In this document: one piece after another, positions 1 through 6,550 of the stretch | Numbering within the stretch: the first letter of the stretch is position 1 | How the letters are laid out: every line of letters starts with the position of its first letter | NCBI GenBank assembly: GCA_015075185.1 | Contig: JABTUW010000003.1 | Span: forward strand, 992,001 to 1,056,000 | DNA length: 64,000 bases | Direction of reading: 5' to 3' | DNA from: Anaerolineales bacterium | GTDB lineage: Bacteria > Chloroflexota > Anaerolineae > 4572-78 > J111 | Made by a program: the position numbers and the translations under genes | The notes under the pieces: generated by a model | The model's database searches: none | What the model was told of the DNA's origin: nothing | The model's input: the letters and a program-made list of their open reading frames with translations, nothing else

Positions 1-138
1 CAGGTCTACCGCTAAAAAGGGGCTGCCGGTCAGGTTTCCTTTCGTATCGGTAGGGCCGACCAACAGCAGCTTGGTGGTTCGTAACAGGTCGTGTTTCAGA
101 GTGGCAACGGCTGAACCTAAAACCTTGGCGATAATCAT
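1..138 (-). CDS. BMC vertex protein, EutN/CcmL family (partial)
   Basis: Forty-six N-terminal residues are visible before the gene leaves the window at base 1. They begin MIIAKVLGSAVATLKHDLL and continue with KLLLVGPTD and GSPFLAVDL, the typical start of the EutN/CcmL/PduN fold that forms pentamers capping the vertices of bacterial microcompartments. It is last of five co-oriented genes with short gaps, downstream of hexamer and trimer shell genes, so an operon is likely. The ATG lies 13 bases after the stop of the upstream small gene and a GGAGAGA-like ribosome site precedes it. The fragment is short, but family pattern and context agree; I am fairly sure. Confidence 0.85.
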   Translation of the reverse strand, partial: MIIAKVLGSAVATLKHDLLRTTKLLLVGPTDTKGNLTGSPFLAVDL

Positions 139-151
139 CACTGTCTCTCCT

Positions 152-529
152 TTAACTGCCCCCACCCTTGTTGTTGCCGAGCCGCTTCACCAGGCCGACC
201 AGTTGGTCAACCACCGTGCCCGAACTGCCACCTGGAGCAGGATTTTGAGCAGGGGAAGTGGTGCTGGCAGGTGGACTGGTCAGAGGCGCGTGCTGGCAGC
301 CCTTTGGTTTGCTGCCCGGTCGAAGGGGTGTGGGGCGAGTCAGGCTGGCTGCAGCCGGCGCAGGCGCTGAAGCGGCTCCTGGCTGGGATTTGTAAACGAT
401 TTTGACGCCTAACTGCTGCGCGACGTGCCTGGCCATGTCGGTGAGAACGGTGTTCTGGTCAATCACCAGTTCTTTCCTACCCTGGGCGGCCAGGTCCTCG
501 ATCTCTTGTGCGGAGCAAAAAGTTTTCAC
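152..529 (-). CDS. BMC cargo-adaptor-like protein with C-terminal encapsulation-type helix
   Basis: A 125-residue protein in three parts. Residues 1-46 (FCSAQEIEDLAAQGRKELVI, then TVLTDMARHVAQQLGVKIV) resemble the short N-terminal segment seen in EutQ-like and other microcompartment proteins. Residues 48-103 form a linker rich in Pro, Ala, Ser and Thr. Residues 104-118 (GTVVDQLVGLVKRLG) form an amphipathic helix like the encapsulation peptides that bind cargo to BMC shells. I chose the GTG at 529 because GGGAG sits six bases upstream; a longer reading from 601 would overlap the upstream shell gene by 53 bases. It lies between the trimer and pentamer genes. Inference: it tethers lumen enzymes to the shell. 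No catalytic residues are visible. Confidence 0.7.
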   Translation of the reverse strand: MKTFCSAQEIEDLAAQGRKELVIDQNTVLTDMARHVAQQLGVKIVYKSQPGAASAPAPAAASLTRPTPLRPGSKPKGCQHAPLTSPPASTTSPAQNPAPGGSSGTVVDQLVGLVKRLGNNKGGGS

Positions 530-548
530 GGCGCTCTCCCTTGTGTTA

Positions 549-1166
549 TCAACGGCGCACCTGGCCGGGTAAACTCTGGATGGCCTCGATGGCGGCATCA
601 CGTCCTACTTTTACCTCGGCCTCAGTGCCGGAGATATACAGGCGGCCAAAACGTCCAGCCGGCTGGTAATGAACCAGGGTAATGTGGGCGGCTTTCTCGG
701 CCTCGTTGGCGGCAAGCATGACGTAAGCCGCCGGCACCACTTCCAGAACGCAGAGCGTCTGGCCGCGCAGCAGCAGCCCGCCCTTGCTCGCCTGGTTGAC
801 CAACTGGGCTTCATAGGCATCAATTCCGGTCACCATTTTGACCGCGGCTACTTCCGGCTTCCAGCGGTCGGCCTCGGTCAAATTAAAACGGGCCAGGGCT
901 TCTCGCCCGGCCACCTGCACGTCTTCCTGAAAGAAGCCGTGGACCTCCAGCGTTCCGTATTCCCGTTCGACCCGCAACAAACCGGGCCGGACGTCGGTCG
1001 TTTTCAGGGCCGCATCCATCATTTCGTACACGTCACTGGCCGGGGCCAGTTCCATAAAAACTTCGGCCATGCCCTCGACAGGCACATCGCCCTGGAGCAG
1101 AATCCCGGTCAGGGCCGCGTACTGCGGCTGCATCGAGTCAATCAGAATGTAACTTCGTAGTTCCAT
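549..1166 (-). CDS. BMC-T trimeric tandem-domain shell protein
   Basis: 205 residues with two fused BMC domains. The start MELRSYILIDSMQPQYA, the middle VRPGLLRVEREYGTLEVH and the second-half LAANEAEKAAHITLVHY and GRFGRLYISGTEAEV match, from memory, the stacking BMC-T proteins of Haliangium ochraceum (the HO_3341 type). Such trimers form pseudohexameric tiles with a large gated pore, sometimes stacked in pairs, thought to pass larger metabolites or cofactors. AAGGAACG precedes the ATG. It lies 41 bases after the hexamer gene and 19 bases before the adaptor-like gene, consistent with one operon. Presence of a BMC-T points to a metabolosome needing large substrates or cofactors. Confidence 0.93.
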   Translation of the reverse strand: MELRSYILIDSMQPQYAALTGILLQGDVPVEGMAEVFMELAPASDVYEMMDAALKTTDVRPGLLRVEREYGTLEVHGFFQEDVQVAGREALARFNLTEADRWKPEVAAVKMVTGIDAYEAQLVNQASKGGLLLRGQTLCVLEVVPAAYVMLAANEAEKAAHITLVHYQPAGRFGRLYISGTEAEVKVGRDAAIEAIQSLPGQVRR

Positions 1167-1207
1167 AGTTGTTCGTTCCTTGCCGGAAGAATCGCCCGGC
1201 GCGAAAA

Positions 1208-1528
1208 TTAGTCAGCCAAAGCGCGGACGACTTTAGTTGGCCCCTGGTGGAGCAGTTTTTCGACCGAGCGGTGCGGCCGGGCAATGACGTGAGCGGCAAC
1301 CAATTCACCCGCCCGTTTGGCGGCGGCCACACCGGCGTCAACGGAAGACTGCACTGCTCCGACCTCACCCCTGACCATAATCGTCACATAGCCGCCGCCT
1401 ATTTCCTCCTGGCAGAGGATTTTCACGTAAGCGACTTTGCTCATCGCATCGGCCGCTTCAATAGAGGCGACCAGTCCTCTGGTCTCAACCATTCCCAGGG
1501 CCGTGGTCTGTAAACGTGTTGTTGTCAT
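1208..1528 (-). CDS. BMC-H hexameric shell protein (PduA/EutM/CcmK family)
   Basis: 106 residues, the normal length of a single BMC domain. It shows the family pattern ALGMVETRGLVASIEAADAM near the N-terminus, a pore loop with GGGYV at about residues 44-48, VRGEVGAVQSSVDAGVAAA, and the C-terminal HVIARPHRSVEKLL. Six copies form the flat hexameric tiles of the shell facets; the loop at 44-48 lines the central pore, Gly-Gly-Gly instead of the Gly-Ser-Gly of PduA. AGGAGA stands nine bases before the ATG. It follows the decarboxylase-like gene by 24 bases. Only one hexamer gene is visible; more may lie left of the window. Confidence 0.96.
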   Translation of the reverse strand: MTTTRLQTTALGMVETRGLVASIEAADAMSKVAYVKILCQEEIGGGYVTIMVRGEVGAVQSSVDAGVAAAKRAGELVAAHVIARPHRSVEKLLHQGPTKVVRALAD

Positions 1529-1552
1529 GAATTGAGTCTCCTATGTCGTTGA

Positions 1553-2659
1553 TTAAATTGACATGATTTGATTGGCAACCGCGATGCCGGCGCCAACATC
1601 CACCTGGCAGCCCAACTGGCGCAGAGCATGGCCCGTAGCGGTCAGCAATTCGATGACGCGGTGAGGCGATGCCCCCGGCAGTTGGCCCGGATCAAGGAAG
1701 AAGACATCGCCGGAGACCCGGCCAATCGCCTTGCTCTGGCCAAAGAACTGTCCAATAGTGTGAACAACATTTTCGGCGCTGACTCCGGCGGGACAGTGAA
1801 TGGCCGTTTGCGTGCCCTGGCACAGCCGCTTGGGCGAGTCACAGCCGGGGCAGTCACGGCCATCTACCGTCATCATTAGTCCCATCTCGCTGACAGCATA
1901 GCGAATGGCCATTGGCACTGTATTGTTTAAAGGTGAAGTACCGTTACTGCCCGAAGAGGTCGGAGCTGAATGACCTCCTCCCCACAGGCGAGCGATGGTG
2001 TTACGCACCTCACGCGCCGATGCCGCCGGATCGGGCGTTTCCCGAATGCTCCGGCCGCAGATAATGATCGAGACCGGCAGGTCCTGGAAAAAAGGCAGCA
2101 GTTCGACATTGAGGCCGCCGGTAACGGTGACCTTGAAGCCCATGTCAATCAACTGCCGGATGGTGTCTTTATCGTTGTCGTCCCACTGCCGGGCAGCGTC
2201 CTGCTCATCCCAGCCGCGATGGTAGACCATGCGCTCGATGCCGATCTCACGCCACTCCGTGGCCCGGGCGATAATATCACGCACACCCGTCAGTTCCATC
2301 AGCACCTCTTTGTTTTGCCGGCGGGCCTCTTCCAGCGCCGATTTGACCGTGGCCAGGGGCGCTCCCCCGATAACGGTCATCATGTCGGCACCGGCGTCAA
2401 AAGCCATTTTGGCTTCCAATCCACCCACGTCGGGGGTCTTAAAGTCGGCCAGGATTAACTTATCGGGGCAAATTTCGCGCATGGAACGGATGGCGTCCAA
2501 ACCGGCTGCTTTACAGAGCGGGGTGCCGATCTCAATGATATCCACCTCGTCGGCTACTTTGAGGGCCATAGCCAGGGCTGGCGGAACGGTGATGTAATCC
2601 ATAGCGATTTGAAGTAAAGGGACTTTAGGGTTTATCTGCTTTGAAGCACTTCGACTCAT
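1553..2659 (-). CDS. 3-keto-L-gulonate-6-phosphate decarboxylase/HPS-family enzyme with extra Cys-rich C-terminal domain
   Basis: 368 residues. Residues 12-225 form an OMP-decarboxylase-superfamily barrel: Asp21 in AMDY, the D-x-K-x-x-D motif Asp72/Lys74/Asp77 in ADFKTPD, Glu122 in ELTG, His147-Arg148 in YHRG, then DMGFKVTVTGG and GRSIRETPDP. ELTG and YHR favour UlaD/SgbH-type decarboxylation of 3-keto-L-gulonate 6-phosphate over hexulose-phosphate synthase, but both remain possible. After a Ser/Gly/Thr/Asn linker, residues ~240-368 form a domain I do not recognise, with Cys270, Cys273, Cys280 and Cys289 (CX2CX6CX8C) that could hold zinc or a cluster. Start: ATG 2659 with AGGAG upstream; an in-frame GTG at 2716 falls inside a palindromic operator and lacks a ribosome site. 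First gene of the BMC operon. Confidence 0.82.
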   Translation of the reverse strand: MSRSASKQINPKVPLLQIAMDYITVPPALAMALKVADEVDIIEIGTPLCKAAGLDAIRSMREICPDKLILADFKTPDVGGLEAKMAFDAGADMMTVIGGAPLATVKSALEEARRQNKEVLMELTGVRDIIARATEWREIGIERMVYHRGWDEQDAARQWDDNDKDTIRQLIDMGFKVTVTGGLNVELLPFFQDLPVSIIICGRSIRETPDPAASAREVRNTIARLWGGGHSAPTSSGSNGTSPLNNTVPMAIRYAVSEMGLMMTVDGRDCPGCDSPKRLCQGTQTAIHCPAGVSAENVVHTIGQFFGQSKAIGRVSGDVFFLDPGQLPGASPHRVIELLTATGHALRQLGCQVDVGAGIAVANQIMSI

Positions 2660-2712
2660 TGTTCTACTGACTCCTGCAAGATATAATTCTTTTGAAATTC
2701 GCTGTCCTTTTG

Positions 2713-2946
2713 TCACATTTGTGAAGTATATTCACTTTTGTGATGAACTAAAATCATAATAAACTGTTTGGCTAGGCATGGGAAGTGACAAATGTAATTG
2801 AGAAATGGTGACATTTGTCACTGAATTTCTGATATTAATCTCCCTATAATGGAAATAGTGAACAAATTCTCAATCATCAAGGCGGTTAGTTTATTTAGTA
2901 ATGAACATAATTTTATTTTATTCACAAATGTTCACACTAAAGTGAA
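2713..2946. promoter_or_regulatory. Cluster of TCAC/GTGA palindromes, probable SorC-regulator operators
   Basis: The AT-rich gap between the divergent decarboxylase and regulator genes holds repeated palindromes: TCACA-TT-TGTGA at 2713-2724, TCAC-TTTT-GTGA at 2732-2743, GTGACA-TT-TGTCAC at 2808-2821, and TTCAC/GTGAA arms at 2931-2935 and 2942-2946; looser copies lie at 2785-2797 and 2921-2935. Two share the ACATTTGT-like core. Spaced repeated palindromes in a divergent promoter fit binding by the adjacent SorC-type regulator, which acts as tetramers in known cases. The link to that protein is inference from position. Confidence 0.65.
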
Positions 2947-2965
2947 TTATGAAATCCCTTTTATG

Positions 2966-2994
2966 TTGACTTGATATGATACATAAAGTAAACT
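2966..2994 (+). promoter_or_regulatory. Candidate promoter for the SorC-family regulator
   Basis: TTGACT at 2966-2971 and TAAACT at 2989-2994 are 17 bases apart, 41 bases before the regulator ATG. The -10 is only a partial match. It lies just downstream of the palindrome cluster, so autoregulation is plausible. Confidence 0.4.
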
Positions 2995-3034
2995 TAACTG
3001 GTTTGATCAAATTTGAAATTAGGGGAGATACCTC

Positions 3035-3997
3035 ATGCCGTTTGATGATGAACGATCAATATTTCTGGCCCGAGTAGCTTCTTTATATTACGATCACGAT
3101 AAATCTCAACAAGATATTGCCGAAGAGCTTGGCGTGTCGAGGTCCGCTATCTCTCGTTTTCTCACCGAAGCCCGTGAAAAAGGTATCGTAGAAATCATTG
3201 TCCATTACCCCTGGCGCACTTGCCCAGAATTGGAGCAAAAGCTTGCTTCAATATTTAATCTAAAAGCAGCCAGAGTTTTAGCCAGAGAGAAAAAATCCTA
3301 TGAGGAGATGTTGCAGGGCTTGGGGATTCTGGCGGCTCGCTATTTAGATAACATTCTGCATGATGGGATGACGCTTGGGATTTCGTGGGGAACTGCGCTC
3401 TATCAGATGATCAGGGCGATGCCGATGCGGGATTTACCCGGGGTAGAGGTGATCCAGCTTATCGGGGCTACCGGTTCGGAAAGCGTCCCGACCGATGGCC
3501 CGATTCTGGCCCAGCTCCTCAGCAATCGGTTGGGCGGCTTCTGCCGCTATCTCCATGCGCCCTTGATTGTCGAGAACGAGGCGGGGCGTGAAATATTACT
3601 GCAAGACCGCAACATTCGAGAGACGTTTGCCCGGGCTGAGCGAGCCGACGTGGCCCTGGTCGGCATCGGTTCGACCAACTCCGACCTGTACAGTCTCCTA
3701 CGGGCCGGTTATGTAGATGAAGCCGAAGCGCAGCGCATTCGCACAACCGGGGCGGTGGGCGATATTTGCGCCCAGCATTATTCCCTCACCGGCCACTGGC
3801 TGGATATTGATATTAATCGCCGGACGATTGGGGTTGATTTGGAGATTCTCTCAAAAATCCAGACCGTCATCGGGGTAGCCGGCAGCTCGCGCAAAGGGGC
3901 AGCTATCTATGGAGCCTTGCGGGGTGGTTATCTGGATGTCCTCATTACCGATGATCAAGCCGCCCAAAAAATCCTAGCGCTGAATCACAGCCTTTGA
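3035..3997 (+). CDS. SorC-family sugar-binding transcriptional regulator
   Basis: 320 residues, normal for the family. Residues about 12-50 form a helix-turn-helix (ASLYYDHDKSQQDIAEELG then VSRSAISRFLTEAREKGIV). The rest is the SorC effector domain, a NagB/RpiA-like fold that binds phosphorylated sugars: GMTLGISWGTALYQM, VIQLIGATGSES, ADVALVGIGST, GAVGDICAQHY, and the end VAGSSRKGAAIYGALRGGYLDVLITD. GGGGAGATACCTC gives a good ribosome site. It is divergent from the BMC operon and upstream of the aldolase gene, so it probably senses a sugar phosphate and controls both. A sugar-phosphate effector supports the proposed role of the microcompartment. Confidence 0.93.
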   Translation: MPFDDERSIFLARVASLYYDHDKSQQDIAEELGVSRSAISRFLTEAREKGIVEIIVHYPWRTCPELEQKLASIFNLKAARVLAREKKSYEEMLQGLGILAARYLDNILHDGMTLGISWGTALYQMIRAMPMRDLPGVEVIQLIGATGSESVPTDGPILAQLLSNRLGGFCRYLHAPLIVENEAGREILLQDRNIRETFARAERADVALVGIGSTNSDLYSLLRAGYVDEAEAQRIRTTGAVGDICAQHYSLTGHWLDIDINRRTIGVDLEILSKIQTVIGVAGSSRKGAAIYGALRGGYLDVLITDDQAAQKILALNHSL

Positions 3998-4053
3998 GTC
4001 AAACTGAGCTAAAAGGTAGGCAAAGCAGCAAGGTTGCAGGGGATATACTCCCC

Positions 4054-4082
4054 CTGTCTGCCGTCTACTGTCTACCGTCTAC
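4054..4082. repeat. Short tandem words (GTCTACTGTCTACC type)
   Basis: About four copies of a CTGTCTRCCGTCTAC-like word fill the gap between regulator and aldolase genes. The same words recur at 33111-33170, where they form a hairpin. It belongs to the low-complexity spacer repeats found throughout this window. Confidence 0.6.
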
Positions 4083-4103
4083 TATTTTTTAAGGAGAGAA
4101 TTT

Positions 4104-4946
4104 ATGTCTGTTCAACCGAGACTCAACCGTTTACTCGGACCTGATGGCAAATGCTTTGATGTGGCCATTGATCATGGCATCTTTGGTGAACCCGGCTTTC
4201 TGGCCGGCATCGAAAATATGAAGCAGGCGGTTGAAATCATCGTTGCCGCTAACCCTGACGCGGTGCAGCTCAGTATGGGGCAGGCTCACCTGCTTCAAGA
4301 GATCCCCGGCAAGCAGAAACCGGCCCTCGTTCTGCGAACAGACACGACGAATGTCTACGGGCGGACACTGCCGCGGTATCTGTTCAGCCAATTGATGGAG
4401 AACATCGTTGAACAGGCATTGGTTCTCGATGCCGCGGCTGTCGTCGTCAATCTGCTGCTGCTGCCGGAACAGCCTGAGCTTTACCATCAAAGTGTGGCTC
4501 ACATCGGTAAATTGAAGCCGGCCTGTGAGCGTTATGGCCTGCCGCTTATGGTCGAGCCGCTGGTTATGCAGCCCAATGAACGAGCCGGTGGTTATATGGT
4601 TGACGGCAATCTGGAGAAAATTATCACCCTGGTGCGCCAGGCGGTCGAGTTGGGGGCCGATATCATCAAGGCTGATCCGTGCGACGATGTTTCCGAGTAC
4701 CACAAGGTCATCGAAACTGCCTCCGGGATTCCGGTTTTGGTGAGAGGCGGCGGACGTGTCTCCGATGAAGAGATTTTAAAGCGAACACTGGCCTTGATGC
4801 AGCAGGGAGCGGCCGGCATTGTCTACGGGCGCAACGTGATTCAGCACGCCCATCCCGATGGGATGACCCGAGCGCTGATGGCAATCGTCCACGACGGCGC
4901 TGATGTGACCCAGGCCCTGGCCATTTTGAGCGGTAACGGCCAGTGA
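4104..4946 (+). CDS. Class I aldolase, DeoC/FbaB (DhnA) family
   Basis: 280 residues of a TIM-barrel aldolase related to FbaB, LsrF and archaeal class I fructose-bisphosphate aldolases. Visible: VAIDHGIFGEP (residues ~20-30), PLMVEPLVM, the Schiff-base lysine Lys189 in GADIIKADPCDD, PVLVRGGGR, and AGIVYGRNVIQH with the phosphate-binding GR. AAGGAG lies a few bases before the ATG. It follows the SorC regulator in the same direction. Such enzymes cleave or form C-C bonds in sugar phosphates; the true substrate cannot be read from sequence. Next to a BMC locus it may work on the product of the decarboxylase, inside or outside the shell; no obvious encapsulation helix is seen at either end. Confidence 0.85.
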   Translation: MSVQPRLNRLLGPDGKCFDVAIDHGIFGEPGFLAGIENMKQAVEIIVAANPDAVQLSMGQAHLLQEIPGKQKPALVLRTDTTNVYGRTLPRYLFSQLMENIVEQALVLDAAAVVVNLLLLPEQPELYHQSVAHIGKLKPACERYGLPLMVEPLVMQPNERAGGYMVDGNLEKIITLVRQAVELGADIIKADPCDDVSEYHKVIETASGIPVLVRGGGRVSDEEILKRTLALMQQGAAGIVYGRNVIQHAHPDGMTRALMAIVHDGADVTQALAILSGNGQ

Positions 4947-4986
4947 CACGTTTGGAACAGGTAAATGCTGCGGCCTGGGGCTGTCT

Positions 4987-5586
4987 TTAGATCATACCCA
5001 CCAGCGTGATCGCCGTATAAACCAGAAACAGGGAGAGGATGATGTTGACGGCCGCCTGCAATCGAGGATGATGCAGATAGCGCTTAATGGCTGTGCCAAA
5101 TAAAGCCCAGGCCGAGGTAGCGCCAAACGAAATCGCTGCCAAAAGGAATGCGGCCACCCCTAACAGGGTCACATTATGGGTCAGGGGAGCCAGAAATGCG
5201 GTAAACAAGGTAAAGGCGTAAACGATCAATTTGGGGTTGAGTAGCTGCAGCAGCAGGCCGTGCCCAAATCCGAGGGGGTTCACCTCGCTTTCAGTGAAAA
5301 TATAACTGGCTTTTAGAATCCCAAAAGCAAGGTACAGAATATAGCCTGCCCCGACATAACGCAGCGCCGGTTCAAGGGCAGGAAAGAACGCCAGGAGCGT
5401 TGTAGAAAGCCAGCCGCTGAGCAGCATGGCCCCGAAAACACCCACGGCCAGGCCAACTTGGTAGTTCAAGGTATTTTTGTACCCGTGCAGGACGCCCATC
5501 GAAGCGCTGGAGATGTTGCTGGGACCGGGGGTGAAGGTGGAAATCAGCACGTATGAGAGCAAAGGGACCAAATTAATCGCCATCAT
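4987..5586 (-). CDS. LysE-family amino-acid exporter
   Basis: 199 residues with about six hydrophobic segments and the family start: LLSYVLISTFTPGPSNISS (the conserved TPGP motif), MGVLHGYKNTLNYQVGLAVG, then LLQLLNPKLIVYAFTLF. LysE/RhtB proteins export amino acids or analogues across the cytoplasmic membrane in exchange for protons. AAGGAGAGG precedes two adjacent ATGs; the first overlaps the stop of the upstream AraC gene (ATGA), so the two are translationally coupled. The neighbour probably senses the exported compound. Substrate unknown. Confidence 0.92.
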   Translation of the reverse strand: MMAINLVPLLSYVLISTFTPGPSNISSASMGVLHGYKNTLNYQVGLAVGVFGAMLLSGWLSTTLLAFFPALEPALRYVGAGYILYLAFGILKASYIFTESEVNPLGFGHGLLLQLLNPKLIVYAFTLFTAFLAPLTHNVTLLGVAAFLLAAISFGATSAWALFGTAIKRYLHHPRLQAAVNIILSLFLVYTAITLVGMI

Positions 5587-6431
5587 GACCTCTCCTTAGC
5601 AGGGGATAGTAATCTTAGCTGTTGGGCGTATTGGCCCGGCGTTACCCCGATGATCTGCTTGAAGCGGCGCGTCAGGTGACTTTGACTGCTAAACCCGACC
5701 TCAGCCGCCACCTCGGCCAGGGGTTTGCCGGCCTCGATGAGCCGTTGGGCGTGACGGATCCGCACGCTTTCCAGGTAAGTGTAGGGCGGCATCCCGACTT
5801 CGGCCCGAAAAGCCCGCAGCAGATAGTAAGGGCTGAGCGCGACGTGTTCAGCCAGTTGGGTCAGGCTGATGCCTTGGGCATAACAGTCATCAATATAGCG
5901 GCGGGCGCGTTGGATGGCGGCTGGCTCTTTACCCAGCCGTTGTTCGTTAAAGTGGATATCCGCATACCGCTTGATGAGTTGGGCTAAGGTCCAGATAAAG
6001 CGTGACTCCCCTTCCAGAGGACTCGCTCCCTGAACCAGGGCATTGTGCAGTCCCAACACGCTGTCCCTGACCCAGCGCTGGTCAACCCGAACGTCTTTGA
6101 AAAACGGCAACGCCTGCTCCCGCCCGGTCAGCTCAAAAACTGCCCTTTGCATATGGCGGGTCGTGGGGTAGAGAGAACGCATTTCAAATCCGTGCGCATC
6201 GGCAGCCTCGCCGGTATGAACTGCCCCCGGATTGATCAAGATCACCCCCCCCGCTGGAGTGAAATATTTGGCGCCTTTGTGGGTAAAAGACTGGCGGCCT
6301 TGCTCGATGACACAAATCACGTAGTAATCGTGGCTGTGACGGGGATAAGCGTGATGAACGTAAAAAGCCTGAAACAGTCCCACCTCAAGCTGGGGGTTAT
6401 ACCAGATTTTAGTCCATTCCTTACCTTGCAT
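5583..6431 (-). CDS. AraC-family transcriptional regulator with cupin sensor domain
   Basis: 282 residues from ATG 6431. Residues ~15-95 form an AraC-type cupin (HAYPRHSHDYYVICVIEQGRQ, GVILINPGAVHTGEA), and residues ~185-275 carry two helix-turn-helix motifs (ISLTQLAEHVALSPYYLLR; PLAEVAAEVGFSSQSHLTRRF) ending in the usual GVTPGQY. Start choice is uncertain: TACAAT lies six bases upstream and no clear ribosome site is seen, so a leaderless message is possible; a TTG at 6449 would add six residues. It overlaps the LysE-type exporter gene by four bases and likely controls it in response to an amino-acid-like ligand. Confidence 0.88.
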   Translation of the reverse strand: MQGKEWTKIWYNPQLEVGLFQAFYVHHAYPRHSHDYYVICVIEQGRQSFTHKGAKYFTPAGGVILINPGAVHTGEAADAHGFEMRSLYPTTRHMQRAVFELTGREQALPFFKDVRVDQRWVRDSVLGLHNALVQGASPLEGESRFIWTLAQLIKRYADIHFNEQRLGKEPAAIQRARRYIDDCYAQGISLTQLAEHVALSPYYLLRAFRAEVGMPPYTYLESVRIRHAQRLIEAGKPLAEVAAEVGFSSQSHLTRRFKQIIGVTPGQYAQQLRLLSPAKERS

Positions 6432-6550
6432 AATCTGATTGTACCACAAGCTCTTGCTTGTTGTCTTGCAGGATATTGCCCTGTCTCACGGCAAGTTTGG
6501 CCAGGCTGGCCAGCGTCAGGCGTAACTCATCATGATGGGCTACACCTGGA

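Noticed and set aside
2660..2716. Upstream GTG start of the decarboxylase gene.
   Set aside because: No ribosome site, lies inside a palindromic operator, and adds residues absent from the enzyme family; ATG 2659 has AGGAG upstream.
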